Shown here: one piece after another, positions 31,908 through 41,516 of the stretch
Numbering within the stretch: position 1 is the stretch's first letter
Layout of the letters: each line of letters opens with the position of its first letter
Assembly: GCF_027483985.1 (NCBI RefSeq)
Contig: NZ_JAIXTJ010000056.1
Coordinates: forward strand, 62,001 to 126,000
Length of the DNA stretch: 64,000 bases
Source of the DNA: Flavobacterium sp.
Lineage (GTDB): Bacteria > Bacteroidota > Bacteroidia > Flavobacteriales > Flavobacteriaceae
Direction of reading: 5' to 3'
The notes under the pieces: model-generated
Database searches by the model: none
Told to the model about the DNA's origin: nothing
The model's input: the letters and a program-made list of their open reading frames with translations, nothing else
Position numbers and translations under genes: made by a program

Positions 31908-34712
31908 ATGAAAAAACTTGTCATTAGTATGTTGTTTGTGATGCAAGTGTGTTTTACGTTTGCTCAAACTGGTACAGGAATTTCTGGTAAAGTTGTAGAC
32001 TCAAAAACACAAAAACCATTACAAAATGTTGTTGCCACTATTCAGAACAGTAATTTAACTGAGATTACAGATGCTGAAGGTAAATTTATGTTTAAATCAG
32101 TTACTGCTGGTTCGCAATTATTGGTAGTTAAAAGCGACGGTTACAAAGACCAATTACTATCATTAGAGGTTGAACAAGGAAAAATTTTAGAACTAGGTGT
32201 TGTTGTTTTAGAAGAAGATGTTACTGAAGAACAACAATTAAGTTTAGTTACGATCACTGATAATGATTTAGGTGACGACAACAGTGGTTCAGAAAGTACT
32301 TCTGGACTTCTTCAAGCTTCGAGAGATGCTTTTCAACAAGCTGCGGCCTTCAATTGGGGTCAAGCAAGATTTAGAATTAGAGGTTTAGATAATGAAAATG
32401 CTACTACTATGATTAATGGTGTAGTAATGAATAAAATATACGACGGTAGACCACAATGGGGAAATTGGGGTGGATTAAATGATGCTACTCGTAATCAAGA
32501 ATTTACAATGGGTTCTGCACCATCAGATTATACTTTTGGTGGAATTTTAGGTACACAAGAAATTAACACTAGAGCTTCCTTATATAGAAAAGGTTCAAGA
32601 GTTTCATTTTCTGGAACTAACACCAACTACAGTTGGAGAACAATGGGAACACACGTTTCAGGAATGAACAAAGACGGTTGGGCTTATGTACTTTCGGCTT
32701 CAAGAAGATGGGCTCAAGAAGGTTACTTTGAAGGAACGGACTATAGCGCTAACTCTGTGTTTGTAAGTGTTGAAAAGAAAATTAACGAAAAACACTCGTT
32801 AAACTTCACTTCTATTTATGCTGAAAACAGCCGTGGAAGAAACTCACCTAATACTGACGAGGTAAATAGACTTGCTGGTTTCCGTTATAACTCTTATTGG
32901 GGTTACCAAGACGGAAAAAAACGTAACTCTAGAGATAGAGATGTAACTGAGCCAATATTAATGTTAAACCACTTCTGGAAAGTTTCTGATAAAACTAACA
33001 TTACTAGTGGTATTACGCACCAATATGGTAAAATTGGAAGCAGCAGAATTGATAATCAAGGTGCTGATAATCCAGATCCAACTTATTACAGAAATTTACC
33101 AAGTTACTATACTTCATTATGGAATCCAGATGATTATACTGATTTTCAAGGTGATGATCCTGCAAATATTGCTTTAGCAGCAAATGCTAAATTCTTAAAC
33201 AACAGACAATTAAATTGGAATGAATTATATCAAACCAACTTATCAACTGCTGATGGTCATAGTGCTTATATTTTATATGAAGATAGAACCGATGATAAAC
33301 TTTGGACAGCAAACTCTGTAATTAGTTCACAATTGGCAGATAATATTGTTTTAAATGCTGGTGGAACATTCAAGAGCTTGAGATCTCATAACTTTGCAAA
33401 TGTTTTAGACTTACTTGGTGGTCAATTTTATGAAGATTACGACAATTTCCAAGTAGGAGACGAGCAACAATCTGATTTAAACAACCCTAACAGAAGAGTT
33501 GGTGTTGGTGAAAAATTTGGTTACAACTACAACCTTTATGCTACTACTTATGATGCTTTTACACAATTCAAATTCACTTACAAAAAAGTAGATTTTTATT
33601 TAGCTCAAACGTATACTAAAAACCAATACCAAAGAGAAGGTTTATACAAAAACGGATTATATCCAACGAATTCATTTGGTAAAGGAGATAAAATTTCTTT
33701 TGAAAACTTCGGATTTAAAGGAGGTTTAACTTACAAAATTACAGGTAGACATTTCTTGAACTTCAACGGAGCTTATTTAACAAAAGCGCCTTCTATGAGA
33801 AATGTGTTTCCAAATGCTAGATTAAATAACAATACGACTTTAGGCATCGAAAACGAAAATATTTCTAGTGTTGATGCAAGTTACATTATTAGAACTCCTA
33901 AGTTCAAATCTAGAATAACGGCATATATGTCAAACATTAAAAATGCTACTGAAACTTCATTCTTCTTTGGTGAAGGTATTTTTGATGATGATAATGGTGA
34001 TGGTGGTGATGCCTTTGTTGCTGAAACAGTTACAAATATTGAAAAAAGAAATATTGGTGTAGAATTAGGTATGGAATACCAAATTACTTCAACAATTAAG
34101 CTATCATTAAACGGAGCATATGGAGAATATACTTACAACAATAATCCTAATGTTGTGTTAAATAATGACAATTTAGCTTCACCAACAAACACAAATCCTA
34201 TCATTGATTTTGGACAAGCTAATTTAAAAGGATACAGATTATCTGGCGGACCACAAACAGCTGCTTCATTTGGTATTGAGTACCGTGACCCTAAATTTTG
34301 GTGGATTGGCGCTAACGCTAATTATTTAGCAAATAATTACCTTGATGTTTCAGCATTGCTTAGAACACAAAACTTTTTTAGAAACCCTCAAGATAATGAA
34401 GGATTGGCTTTTCCAGAAGCAACTAACGAAAGAGCTAAAGAATTGCTAAAACAAAAAGAATTTAATAACTTTACTTTAGTTAATTTAACTGGAGGTAAAT
34501 CTTGGAGAATAAAAGGAAATACCTACGGATTCTTTGCGTCATTAAATAATGTTTTTGATATCCAGTACAAAACTGGTGGATTTGAACAAGCAAGAAATGC
34601 GAATTTTAGAGAAGTAAATCAAGATGTTTCTAGCGGAACACCTGCATTTGCACCAAAATATTTTTACGGTTTCGGAAGATCATACTTCTTAAATCTTTAT
34701 GTAAACTTTTAA
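31908..34712 (+). CDS. TonB-dependent outer-membrane receptor with carboxypeptidase-like N-domain
   Basis: 934 residues from the ATG at 31908. Signal peptide MKKLVISMLFVMQVCFTFAQ. Next comes a CarboxypepD_reg-like domain (about 22-105, ISGKVVDSKTQKPLQNVVAT), typical of Bacteroidota receptors. A plug domain follows (about 130-240, RFRIRGLDNENATTMINGVV) and then a long barrel ending YFLNLYVNF, with the final Phe needed for outer-membrane assembly. It is first of three genes with two lipoproteins; it lacks the SusD partner of classical Sus pairs. Substrate unknown. Confidence 0.92.
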   Translation: MKKLVISMLFVMQVCFTFAQTGTGISGKVVDSKTQKPLQNVVATIQNSNLTEITDAEGKFMFKSVTAGSQLLVVKSDGYKDQLLSLEVEQGKILELGVVVLEEDVTEEQQLSLVTITDNDLGDDNSGSESTSGLLQASRDAFQQAAAFNWGQARFRIRGLDNENATTMINGVVMNKIYDGRPQWGNWGGLNDATRNQEFTMGSAPSDYTFGGILGTQEINTRASLYRKGSRVSFSGTNTNYSWRTMGTHVSGMNKDGWAYVLSASRRWAQEGYFEGTDYSANSVFVSVEKKINEKHSLNFTSIYAENSRGRNSPNTDEVNRLAGFRYNSYWGYQDGKKRNSRDRDVTEPILMLNHFWKVSDKTNITSGITHQYGKIGSSRIDNQGADNPDPTYYRNLPSYYTSLWNPDDYTDFQGDDPANIALAANAKFLNNRQLNWNELYQTNLSTADGHSAYILYEDRTDDKLWTANSVISSQLADNIVLNAGGTFKSLRSHNFANVLDLLGGQFYEDYDNFQVGDEQQSDLNNPNRRVGVGEKFGYNYNLYATTYDAFTQFKFTYKKVDFYLAQTYTKNQYQREGLYKNGLYPTNSFGKGDKISFENFGFKGGLTYKITGRHFLNFNGAYLTKAPSMRNVFPNARLNNNTTLGIENENISSVDASYIIRTPKFKSRITAYMSNIKNATETSFFFGEGIFDDDNGDGGDAFVAETVTNIEKRNIGVELGMEYQITSTIKLSLNGAYGEYTYNNNPNVVLNNDNLASPTNTNPIIDFGQANLKGYRLSGGPQTAASFGIEYRDPKFWWIGANANYLANNYLDVSALLRTQNFFRNPQDNEGLAFPEATNERAKELLKQKEFNNFTLVNLTGGKSWRIKGNTYGFFASLNNVFDIQYKTGGFEQARNANFREVNQDVSSGTPAFAPKYFYGFGRSYFLNLYVNF

Positions 34713-34724
34713 TAAAATACCGTT

Positions 34725-35339
34725 ATGAAAAAAACAATTTTATCACTTTTTGGAATTTTGGCGATAGCTACATTCACAGCTTGTTCTCCAGAAGAAGACA
34801 TTAAAAATCCAGATTTTCAACCTTACAAATTATTTGAAGATTTTACTTCAAATAGTACTGACGGCGCAGCAATTAGCCTTGCTGGATGGACAAATTTTGC
34901 TGAAGCAGGAACTGTAAAATGGAATCAAGGTATTTATTTTTCAGATAAATATGCTGAATTTAATACGTTTCAATCAGGTCAACCTACCAATATTGGTTGG
35001 TTAGTTTCTCCTAAAATTAGTGTTGATGCAAGTTCAAAATTAGCTTTTGATGTGGCTCAAGCTTATGTATCAACTCCGGCTAATTCAATAGACTTGTTGA
35101 TTTCAACAGACTTTGATGGAACTAATGTAACAGCAGCTAACTGGACCGTATTAAATTTTACTAAACCAGCTTTGAGCTTTGATACTAACTTTGACTTTTT
35201 TAGTTCAGGTTTAATCGATTTATCGGCTTATGCAGACAAAAATGTCTATTTAGCTTTTAGAGTAAAAGGTTCTGGAACTAACACAACTTTAGACGGAACT
35301 TATGAAATTGATAACGTTAGAATTATTAATAAAAATTAA
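34725..35339 (+). CDS. Lipoprotein with choice-of-anchor J / DUF5017-like domain
   Basis: 204 residues. Lipobox IATFTACSPEE puts Cys at about 20. The mature part is a jelly-roll-like domain (KLFEDFTSNSTDGAAISLAG; NIGWLVSPKISVD; VYLAFRVKGSGT; YEIDNVRI) as in choice-of-anchor J or DUF5017 proteins. It lies 12 bp after the receptor gene and is probably a surface-exposed partner that helps bind the substrate. The domain name is from recalled patterns. Confidence 0.8.
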   Translation: MKKTILSLFGILAIATFTACSPEEDIKNPDFQPYKLFEDFTSNSTDGAAISLAGWTNFAEAGTVKWNQGIYFSDKYAEFNTFQSGQPTNIGWLVSPKISVDASSKLAFDVAQAYVSTPANSIDLLISTDFDGTNVTAANWTVLNFTKPALSFDTNFDFFSSGLIDLSAYADKNVYLAFRVKGSGTNTTLDGTYEIDNVRIINKN

Positions 35340-35351
35340 TAGAAAAACACA

Positions 35352-36731
35352 ATGAAAAACAGAATTTTTAAAAATCTATTGGCTTTAGTTCTGACAACTG
35401 GATTATTATCGAGCTGCGTTAATGATGATTCTTATGGCGTTCCTGATAATACGCTAACAACTTATGAATTAACACCTACTAAAGCAGTTAATCAAATAGT
35501 AGCAACTTCAACACCTACTCTTTATACAGCAGATGATATTATTGAAGCTTACGTTACTTCTAGTGACGAAAAAGGAACATTTTATAAATCAATTTCTTTT
35601 CAAGATCTAAAAAATACCGCAACTTCAATTAAAGGATTTAGTGTTCCTTTGAACATTACAACTTTATATGGTAAAGGTTTTACTCCAGGTAGAAAAGTAT
35701 ACATCAAACTAAAAGGTCTTTATGTAGCTAACGTATTTGGTTCATTACAAATCGGAAGTTTATTCGAAGGTGGAATTGGTAGAATTGGTGAAGATGTTTG
35801 GCAAAACCACTTGTTTCCATCACCAACTATCGTACCTGAAAGCGAATTAGTGAGAACATTTAGTTTAAGTAATGCTTACACTGATGTTAATCAAAATACT
35901 TTAGTTGATTTAACTCCTGTTCAATTTGACGAAAGTTCTATTAACAGAACTTATTATGATGTAGATTCTGGTGGTGGCGCAACAAATCACGCAATTATTG
36001 CTACAACAGGTGGAACAAGCAGAATTTTAAGAATGAGTAGCTTTTGTCCTTTTTCTGGTAAAACTGTACCATCAGGAAGCGGAACTATTAGAGGTGTTGT
36101 AACTAAGTACAATTCAGACTTTCAATTTATTGTTAGATATGAAAATGATTTTAAATTAAGCAGTCCTAGAGTTGATGTTTTCCCTCCAATTGTTGGTAAT
36201 GCAATTCAATACTTAGGTGCGTTTACAGAAAATTTTGAAAGTTATACTGCAGGTTCGGCAACAACCGGACAAAATAACTTTCCTAAATATGTAAATGACC
36301 CAGTTGTTGGTTCAAAAACTTGGAGAACAAGATCATCAAGCGGTACTAAGTATATTGAGATGTCTTCATTTGGTAATCCTGTTGAAAATAACAGAACATT
36401 ATTCGTTGTTCCTGTTGATATGACCGCTGCGAATACTTTATCATTTAAAACTAGAACAAATTTCTATAATGGGGAAACTTTAAAAGTTTATTACAGTACA
36501 AACTATGTTCCTGGTTCACCAATAAGTTCAGCAACATTAGTAAACATTACTTCGAATTTTGCTTTTTCTACAGCAAACACTTCAACTGCTACGTTTACAA
36601 ATAGTGGATCTTATGCTATTCCAACTTCAGTAACTGGAAATGGATTTTTCATCTTTGAATACACTGGTTCAGGATTATCAAGTCCTGCACTTACTACGAA
36701 TATGCAAATAGATGATATCGTTGTAAATTAA
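35352..36731 (+). CDS. DUF5689 lipoprotein with choice-of-anchor J domain
   Basis: 459 residues. Signal peptide with lipobox GLLSSCVND. The first half (about 40-270) looks like DUF5689, an OB-like domain (DDIIEAYVTSSDEKGTFYKS; GRKVYIKLKGLYV; GTIRGVVTKYNSDFQFIVR). The second half (about 290-459) is another anchor-J-like domain (YLGAFTENFESYTAGSATT; MQIDDIVVN). It is third gene of the receptor operon, 12 bp after the previous gene. DUF5689 proteins often accompany TonB receptors and exported nucleases in this group; role not known. Confidence 0.82.
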   Translation: MKNRIFKNLLALVLTTGLLSSCVNDDSYGVPDNTLTTYELTPTKAVNQIVATSTPTLYTADDIIEAYVTSSDEKGTFYKSISFQDLKNTATSIKGFSVPLNITTLYGKGFTPGRKVYIKLKGLYVANVFGSLQIGSLFEGGIGRIGEDVWQNHLFPSPTIVPESELVRTFSLSNAYTDVNQNTLVDLTPVQFDESSINRTYYDVDSGGGATNHAIIATTGGTSRILRMSSFCPFSGKTVPSGSGTIRGVVTKYNSDFQFIVRYENDFKLSSPRVDVFPPIVGNAIQYLGAFTENFESYTAGSATTGQNNFPKYVNDPVVGSKTWRTRSSSGTKYIEMSSFGNPVENNRTLFVVPVDMTAANTLSFKTRTNFYNGETLKVYYSTNYVPGSPISSATLVNITSNFAFSTANTSTATFTNSGSYAIPTSVTGNGFFIFEYTGSGLSSPALTTNMQIDDIVVN

Positions 36732-36753
36732 TTTTTACAATATAAATTATATA

Positions 36754-36788
36754 AGAAGAGCTTCCAGATTTGGAAGCTCTTCTTTTTT
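36754..36788 (+). terminator. Terminator of the TonB receptor operon
   Basis: 13-bp perfect arms (agaagagcttcca / tggaagctcttct) with a 4-base loop followed by TTTTT. Confidence 0.9.
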
Positions 36789-36803
36789 GTCTAAAATAAG
36801 TAA

Positions 36804-37166
36804 TTATAAGTCCTCTTTTAAAAAACCTGCTTTTAAAATAGCTGTTGTATCTGTAACTTCATTAGAAAAATCAACTATAATCTTACTGGGGTCTTTTGAG
36901 GAGTAATCTACAACAAAAAACTTGTTTATTTTATCTTCGTAATTTTCTGGACAATTATAATATTTAGTTATATATAAAGAGTCTTTTACATGGTATTCAA
37001 TAAGACTTTTTTTTACTTTGAGCCTTCGTTGACATTCAATGAATTTACATATCGTTTGAGCTTTATTCTCTCTTATTTCCTTTAACATATCGCACCTTTT
37101 ATTTACTGCATATATTATGCAGTAAATAAATACAATAACTGGAATTGAATAAATAATTTTTTTCAT
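36804..37166 (-). CDS. Small membrane-anchored protein, unknown
   Basis: 120 residues. One N-terminal helix (MKKIIYSIPVIVFIYCIIYAV) serves as anchor or signal. The rest is polar (CKFIECQRRLKVKKSLIEYH, then strand-like DSLYITKYYNCPENY). No family recognised. It lies alone between the receptor operon and another unknown gene; low coding complexity makes it a moderate call. The 186 bp upstream are AT-rich with nothing seen. Confidence 0.5.
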   Translation of the reverse strand: MKKIIYSIPVIVFIYCIIYAVNKRCDMLKEIRENKAQTICKFIECQRRLKVKKSLIEYHVKDSLYITKYYNCPENYEDKINKFFVVDYSSKDPSKIIVDFSNEVTDTTAILKAGFLKEDL

Positions 37167-37352
37167 TTTAAAAGATGATAGTGAATATTATTTAATGGCA
37201 AATTTATACAATAACGAAGTAGTATGAAATCTGAATTAAAACATAGAATTTAGCCGTTTTAAATTATGCTAATTAAACAACGTATGGTTCTTTTGTGTAC
37301 ATTATAATTTCCAAAACCAAAATCCGTTTATAACTATTTTTTATGAAGTACA

Positions 37353-37937
37353 TTATGGTTTAAAGTTTTTTAAAAAACGACGAACATCTTCCCTTAATAG
37401 GTTTTCTATAAACTCTTTAGACACTAATTTCTTAATCTTTTCTGGATTACTGCTTTGTTGATACCAATAATCGTTCATCTTAAGAATATGCAAGTTATCT
37501 GGTACCTCTTTAATATTTACAAATTTATAACTACCATCTAAAGAAACAATCCTGTCTCCGTAATCATTACCAGAATATTTTTTAGTTAAGCTTTTCCATT
37601 TCCTATCTTCTTGATTATGTTCTGTTTCATAGACCTCATCAAATAAAAAACCACAATTTGATTTGTCAGAATAACATATAGAAGTAACATATTTACCTTC
37701 TTCAATTTTTATAATTCTAAAGGTACTAATCCATTTAAACCCTAATTTTTCCATTTCATTAGTAACAATATCAATTATCATTGTTCTTGTTAATCCAAAC
37801 GATTTAACATCTGAATTTTTATAATGTGCTTTATAATCGTAAAAATCACAATAATTAGTAGAATCTATTTTAATATCTTGAGCATTTATTGATACACTGC
37901 AAAGTATAGAAAGTAAACATAATTTTAATGTTCCCAT
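37353..37937 (-). CDS. Exported protein, unknown
   Basis: 194 residues. Signal peptide about 1-19 (MGTLKLCLLSILCSVSINAQ). The mature part is mixed alpha/beta with four Cys (YCDFYDYKAHYK; VTSICYSDKSNCGFLFDE) and a basic helical end (LLREDVRRFLKNFKP). No family recognised. It stands alone with a long empty region upstream. Confidence 0.55.
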   Translation of the reverse strand: MGTLKLCLLSILCSVSINAQDIKIDSTNYCDFYDYKAHYKNSDVKSFGLTRTMIIDIVTNEMEKLGFKWISTFRIIKIEEGKYVTSICYSDKSNCGFLFDEVYETEHNQEDRKWKSLTKKYSGNDYGDRIVSLDGSYKFVNIKEVPDNLHILKMNDYWYQQSSNPEKIKKLVSKEFIENLLREDVRRFLKNFKP

Positions 37938-38620
37938 TATGATTGTTTTTAGTGCTTTATTTGTTTTATAATTCTACTGATGTACATTGTAATAACTTTT
38001 TCAATTTTACTATTATCAGTACTAATTCTTTTATGATTTATTCCATTTGAAATTAGATAGCGTTGAATTGATTTTCTTCCACCTAATTACAACCATTCAA
38101 CTTAAACACTATAGGACTAGTTTCTAGTATAACTACTTTCCGATATTTGGTTAATTGGCATACTATTAATTTAATATCTTAAGCAATATTTAATGCAATT
38201 AAGCAAATCTATATTACGAAAAAATATTGTATAATCTACATAATATCGAATTCATCTGATATCAAATGTACACAAACCTAAAACAAACTATACAAAATCA
38301 GAAATAATTCACCTTCTATATACTTTCCTTTTTTCAATCAACAAATAACTCACTCTGAAACTTATGTAAAACTAAATAATATTAAGAAACTTTCAACAAA
38401 TTTATGTTTCCTAACAATTTAGGTAGAAAAAGTTATTATCTAATATTCTATGTTTAGCCGTTAAACAGCAAAACCTACAACACAAATTATCTAGAAATCA
38501 TTTAAAGCCCTTAAACACATTAAAAACCTACAAGCAACTAATGGCTTGTAAAAACACAAAAAACTATCTACAACACGTAAAAAAGCACTAAATAACCATC
38601 GTCAGACCACGGCACAACTT
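37938..38620. other. Long AT-rich intergenic stretch without recognisable genes
   Basis: About 680 bp with no ORF of note on either strand, no tRNA and no clear hairpin until 38628. A short ORF or a small RNA cannot be excluded. It may hold the promoter of the 37937 gene; I saw no convincing TAnnTTTG with a spaced TTG. Confidence 0.6.
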
Positions 38621-38627
38621 CAAACAA

Positions 38628-38656
38628 AAAAACCGAGACTTTCATCTCGGTTTTTT
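38628..38656. terminator. Terminator of the adhesin-sprF-porE operon
   Basis: Arms aaaaaccgaga / tctcggttttt with a 6-base loop; it lies 22 bp after the stop at 38678 on the minus strand. Confidence 0.85.
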
Positions 38657-38677
38657 ATACTATTAGTCAGTTCTTAT

Positions 38678-40540
38678 TTATTTCACGATTAAGAATTCTG
38701 AACGTCTGTTTTGAGCATGCTCTTCTTCAGTACATTTGTCACAAACAACTTTAGGCTCTGTTTCACCAAATCCTTTTCCTGAGATTCTTTCTGCAGGAAT
38801 TCCTTTAGAAATAACATATTGAACAGTTGCTTGCGCTCTTCTTTCTGATAAAGTTAAGTTGTAGTCATCGCTACCTCTTCTATCTGTATGTGATTTAGCA
38901 TAGATAACTAACTTATCATTATTCTTCATTACTTGAACTAATTTATCTAATTCAAAAGCTCCTTCTTGAGTAATGTTGCTCTTATCGAATTCAAAATAAA
39001 TTGGTTTCAAGATAATCTCTGTTGGAGTTACAATTACATCAATTGGTTGTAACGCAGCATCAACTTTAGCAGTTGGTCCTTTGCTTTTAGCTACAGCAAA
39101 AACATTTCCTTCAAAGCCATCTTTTGAAGCTTGAATTGAGTAAGGCTTATCACACTCTATTTTAAAATTAACTTCACCTTTATCGTTAGAAGTTTCAGTA
39201 GCAATAACGTTTTTCTTATCATCAAGAATAGACACTTTAGCATTTGCTAAAATCTCTCCAGTTTTTGCATTGGTAACCACAGTCAACAAATCAACTGAAC
39301 AGATTGGTGTAGCGCTAAAGATATCGTCATTACCGTTTCTATTACTAGATAAGAATCCTAAGTTTTTAGCTTTGTTAAAAGTAAAACCAAAATCATCTTT
39401 TTCAGTATTAATTGGCCTACCCATATTAACAGCGTCTGAACCTTTAGCTAGATCTATTTTAAAAATATCTAAACCTCCTAAGCCTGGTTTTCCATTAGAA
39501 GCAAAATATAATGTAGCATTGTCATCAGAAATAAAAGGAAAATTCTCATTACCTTCAGTATTTACTTTTGATCCTAAATTCTCTGGCTCACCATAAGAAT
39601 CACCGTTAATAGTAACTTTCCAGATATCAACACCACCAATACTTCCAGGTCTATTAGAAGAAAAATACAATGTTTTACCATCTCTGCTTAATGATGGGTT
39701 ACCTGTTGAATATTCTTTACTATTAAAAGGTAAAAGTTTAAAATCAGCCCAAGTATCTCCTTGCTTAGTTGCTTTGTATAAATAAATTTGACTAAATTTA
39801 GAATTTAAGGACTTTACTTTTTCATACGCTTTGTCTTTAAAACTTTCAGTTGAAAAATAACATGTATTGCCATCAGCAGAAATAGTTAAAGTCCCATCGT
39901 GAAATCTAGAATTTAATTCTGAAATAGCTGTTGGTTCAGAATAAGTTCCGTTATCCCCTAAAACAGACTTATATATATCTAAAAATGGCTCGTTTATCCA
40001 TCCATAATTTTTTTTTGCTCCGTTTCTTGCACTAGAAAAATAAACAGTATTATCATACATTACTGCTCCAAAATCAGATTTATCACTACTTACTTGTAAA
40101 GAATTAACTGTATATCCAGACTCTTTACTAGCTAACTTAGGTAAATAATTAGGGTTTTCTTTATATGCTTTGGCTCTTAAATCATTTGGAACCATAGTAG
40201 CAAATTTACTCATTTGTTTATTTGCTTCTTCATACTTTCCGTTAGCTTTTAGCATTTGTGCATACCTAAAGTAAGTTTCAGCATCTTGCGCAGTTTCCGT
40301 TGCTTTAGCATACCACGTAGCAGCTTCCGCTGTATTGAACATATTATAATAAGTGTCTGCTAATTGTTTATATACATATCCGTCACCTTTGCCATTATCA
40401 ACTAACTTTTGATATTCTTTGGCAGCAGAAACATATTCGTATCTGCTAAATAATTTATCTGCAGCTTTTGTGTCTTTATTTTGTGCAAAAACAGATGTGC
40501 TTATTGCTACAAAACTTAATGCTATATATAGATTTTTCAT
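38678..40540 (-). CDS. PorE-like OmpA family protein (TPR, PD40, CRD, OmpA)
   Basis: 620 residues. Signal peptide 1-19 (MKNLYIALSFVAISTSVFAQ). TPR helices at about 25-130 (YKQLADTYYNMFNTAEAATW). Beta-propeller PD40/WD40-like repeats at about 150-410 (LSRDGKTLYFSSNRPGSIGG repeated with variants). A carboxypeptidase-regulatory-like domain is at about 415-490. A C-terminal OmpA peptidoglycan-binding domain follows (IYFEFDKSNITQEGAFELDK; NLTLSERRAQATVQYVIS). This is the layout of PorE, a periplasmic T9SS component. Here it follows a sprF-like gene by 19 bp, so it probably serves the adjacent adhesin. Confidence 0.9.
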   Translation of the reverse strand: MKNLYIALSFVAISTSVFAQNKDTKAADKLFSRYEYVSAAKEYQKLVDNGKGDGYVYKQLADTYYNMFNTAEAATWYAKATETAQDAETYFRYAQMLKANGKYEEANKQMSKFATMVPNDLRAKAYKENPNYLPKLASKESGYTVNSLQVSSDKSDFGAVMYDNTVYFSSARNGAKKNYGWINEPFLDIYKSVLGDNGTYSEPTAISELNSRFHDGTLTISADGNTCYFSTESFKDKAYEKVKSLNSKFSQIYLYKATKQGDTWADFKLLPFNSKEYSTGNPSLSRDGKTLYFSSNRPGSIGGVDIWKVTINGDSYGEPENLGSKVNTEGNENFPFISDDNATLYFASNGKPGLGGLDIFKIDLAKGSDAVNMGRPINTEKDDFGFTFNKAKNLGFLSSNRNGNDDIFSATPICSVDLLTVVTNAKTGEILANAKVSILDDKKNVIATETSNDKGEVNFKIECDKPYSIQASKDGFEGNVFAVAKSKGPTAKVDAALQPIDVIVTPTEIILKPIYFEFDKSNITQEGAFELDKLVQVMKNNDKLVIYAKSHTDRRGSDDYNLTLSERRAQATVQYVISKGIPAERISGKGFGETEPKVVCDKCTEEEHAQNRRSEFLIVK

Positions 40541-40559
40541 CTTTTACTATTATTTTATG

Positions 40560-41483
40560 TTAGAAATATCTTGGAGAACGTGAAACTTTTTTCGGGAAGT
40601 TCAAATCGAACAACAAAATTACCTCGTGAGAAGATGGCGTTGTTATATTCAAATCTGAAACGATATGGTCGTATGCATATCCAATTTTTAAATTTGGAGT
40701 GATAGCATAATTCACCATCGCACCAAACGAATCTTCTAATCTATAAGTAGCACCTACTTCAAATTTATCATTAAACATAAAGTTAGTCGATACATCAAGT
40801 GATGTCGGAGCATTAAATGCTGATTTAATCATTGCAAATGGTTTGAATTTAACATTAGGTGTTAGATCAAAAACGTAACCTCCTGTTAAGAAATAATGTA
40901 GAGTTTCAGTACCGAATTGTCTTCCATTAAAATCAAGATGCTTCGATTTTAGCATATTTGGTACAGAAAAAGCTACATAATACTTGTCGGTATAATAAAA
41001 CAAACCTGTTCCGATATTCAAAAAGGTATTGCTTGTATTAGAAGAGAACGCCGGATCGTTTGCATCTGGAACATTACCATTACCAATATCATCAAATAAT
41101 GCAACTTTGTGAAAAGTAGCACCAGTTTTAAGACCTAAAGCTAATCTGTGTTCACCACCTAAATTTAGAGTGTATGAAAAATCACCATAGATATTAGTTT
41201 CTTCAACTGGACCAATTTTATCGTTGATTACCGACAAACCAAGTCCAACATTTTTTCCAGTTGGACTGTGCAAGAAGAACGTACCAGTTGTTGGCGCATC
41301 TTCAATATCAACCCATTGTTTTCTGTAAAGTAAACCTCCTGAAAGGTTTTCTTTAGATCCAGCATAAGCAGGGTTTATAACACTCATATTATACATATAT
41401 TGAGTATAATGTGGATCTTGTTGTGCACTGACATCTAGTAATGTCAACAAAGCAAACGCGGTTAAGAAATATATTTTTTTCAT
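40560..41483 (-). CDS. PorP/SprF family T9SS outer-membrane protein
   Basis: 307 residues. Signal peptide 1-20 ending in LLDVSAQQDPHYTQYMYNM, the hallmark start of the family (QQDPxYTQYM). Next comes INPAYAGSKENLSGGLLYRK and a barrel-like sequence. SprF in F. johnsoniae is needed for secretion of the adhesin SprB, and type B C-terminal domains need a SprF-like partner. The adhesin gene just upstream (34 bp) carries such a domain, so this protein is its likely dedicated partner. Confidence 0.92.
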   Translation of the reverse strand: MKKIYFLTAFALLTLLDVSAQQDPHYTQYMYNMSVINPAYAGSKENLSGGLLYRKQWVDIEDAPTTGTFFLHSPTGKNVGLGLSVINDKIGPVEETNIYGDFSYTLNLGGEHRLALGLKTGATFHKVALFDDIGNGNVPDANDPAFSSNTSNTFLNIGTGLFYYTDKYYVAFSVPNMLKSKHLDFNGRQFGTETLHYFLTGGYVFDLTPNVKFKPFAMIKSAFNAPTSLDVSTNFMFNDKFEVGATYRLEDSFGAMVNYAITPNLKIGYAYDHIVSDLNITTPSSHEVILLFDLNFPKKVSRSPRYF

Positions 41484-41516
41484 GCTTTAGAAATTTATCA
41501 TTTTATAGTTAGTTTG

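Noticed and set aside
37938-38620. Possible small RNA or hidden gene in the long gap before porE
   Set aside because: No ORF, no conserved hairpin and no promoter that I can support; reported only as an empty stretch.
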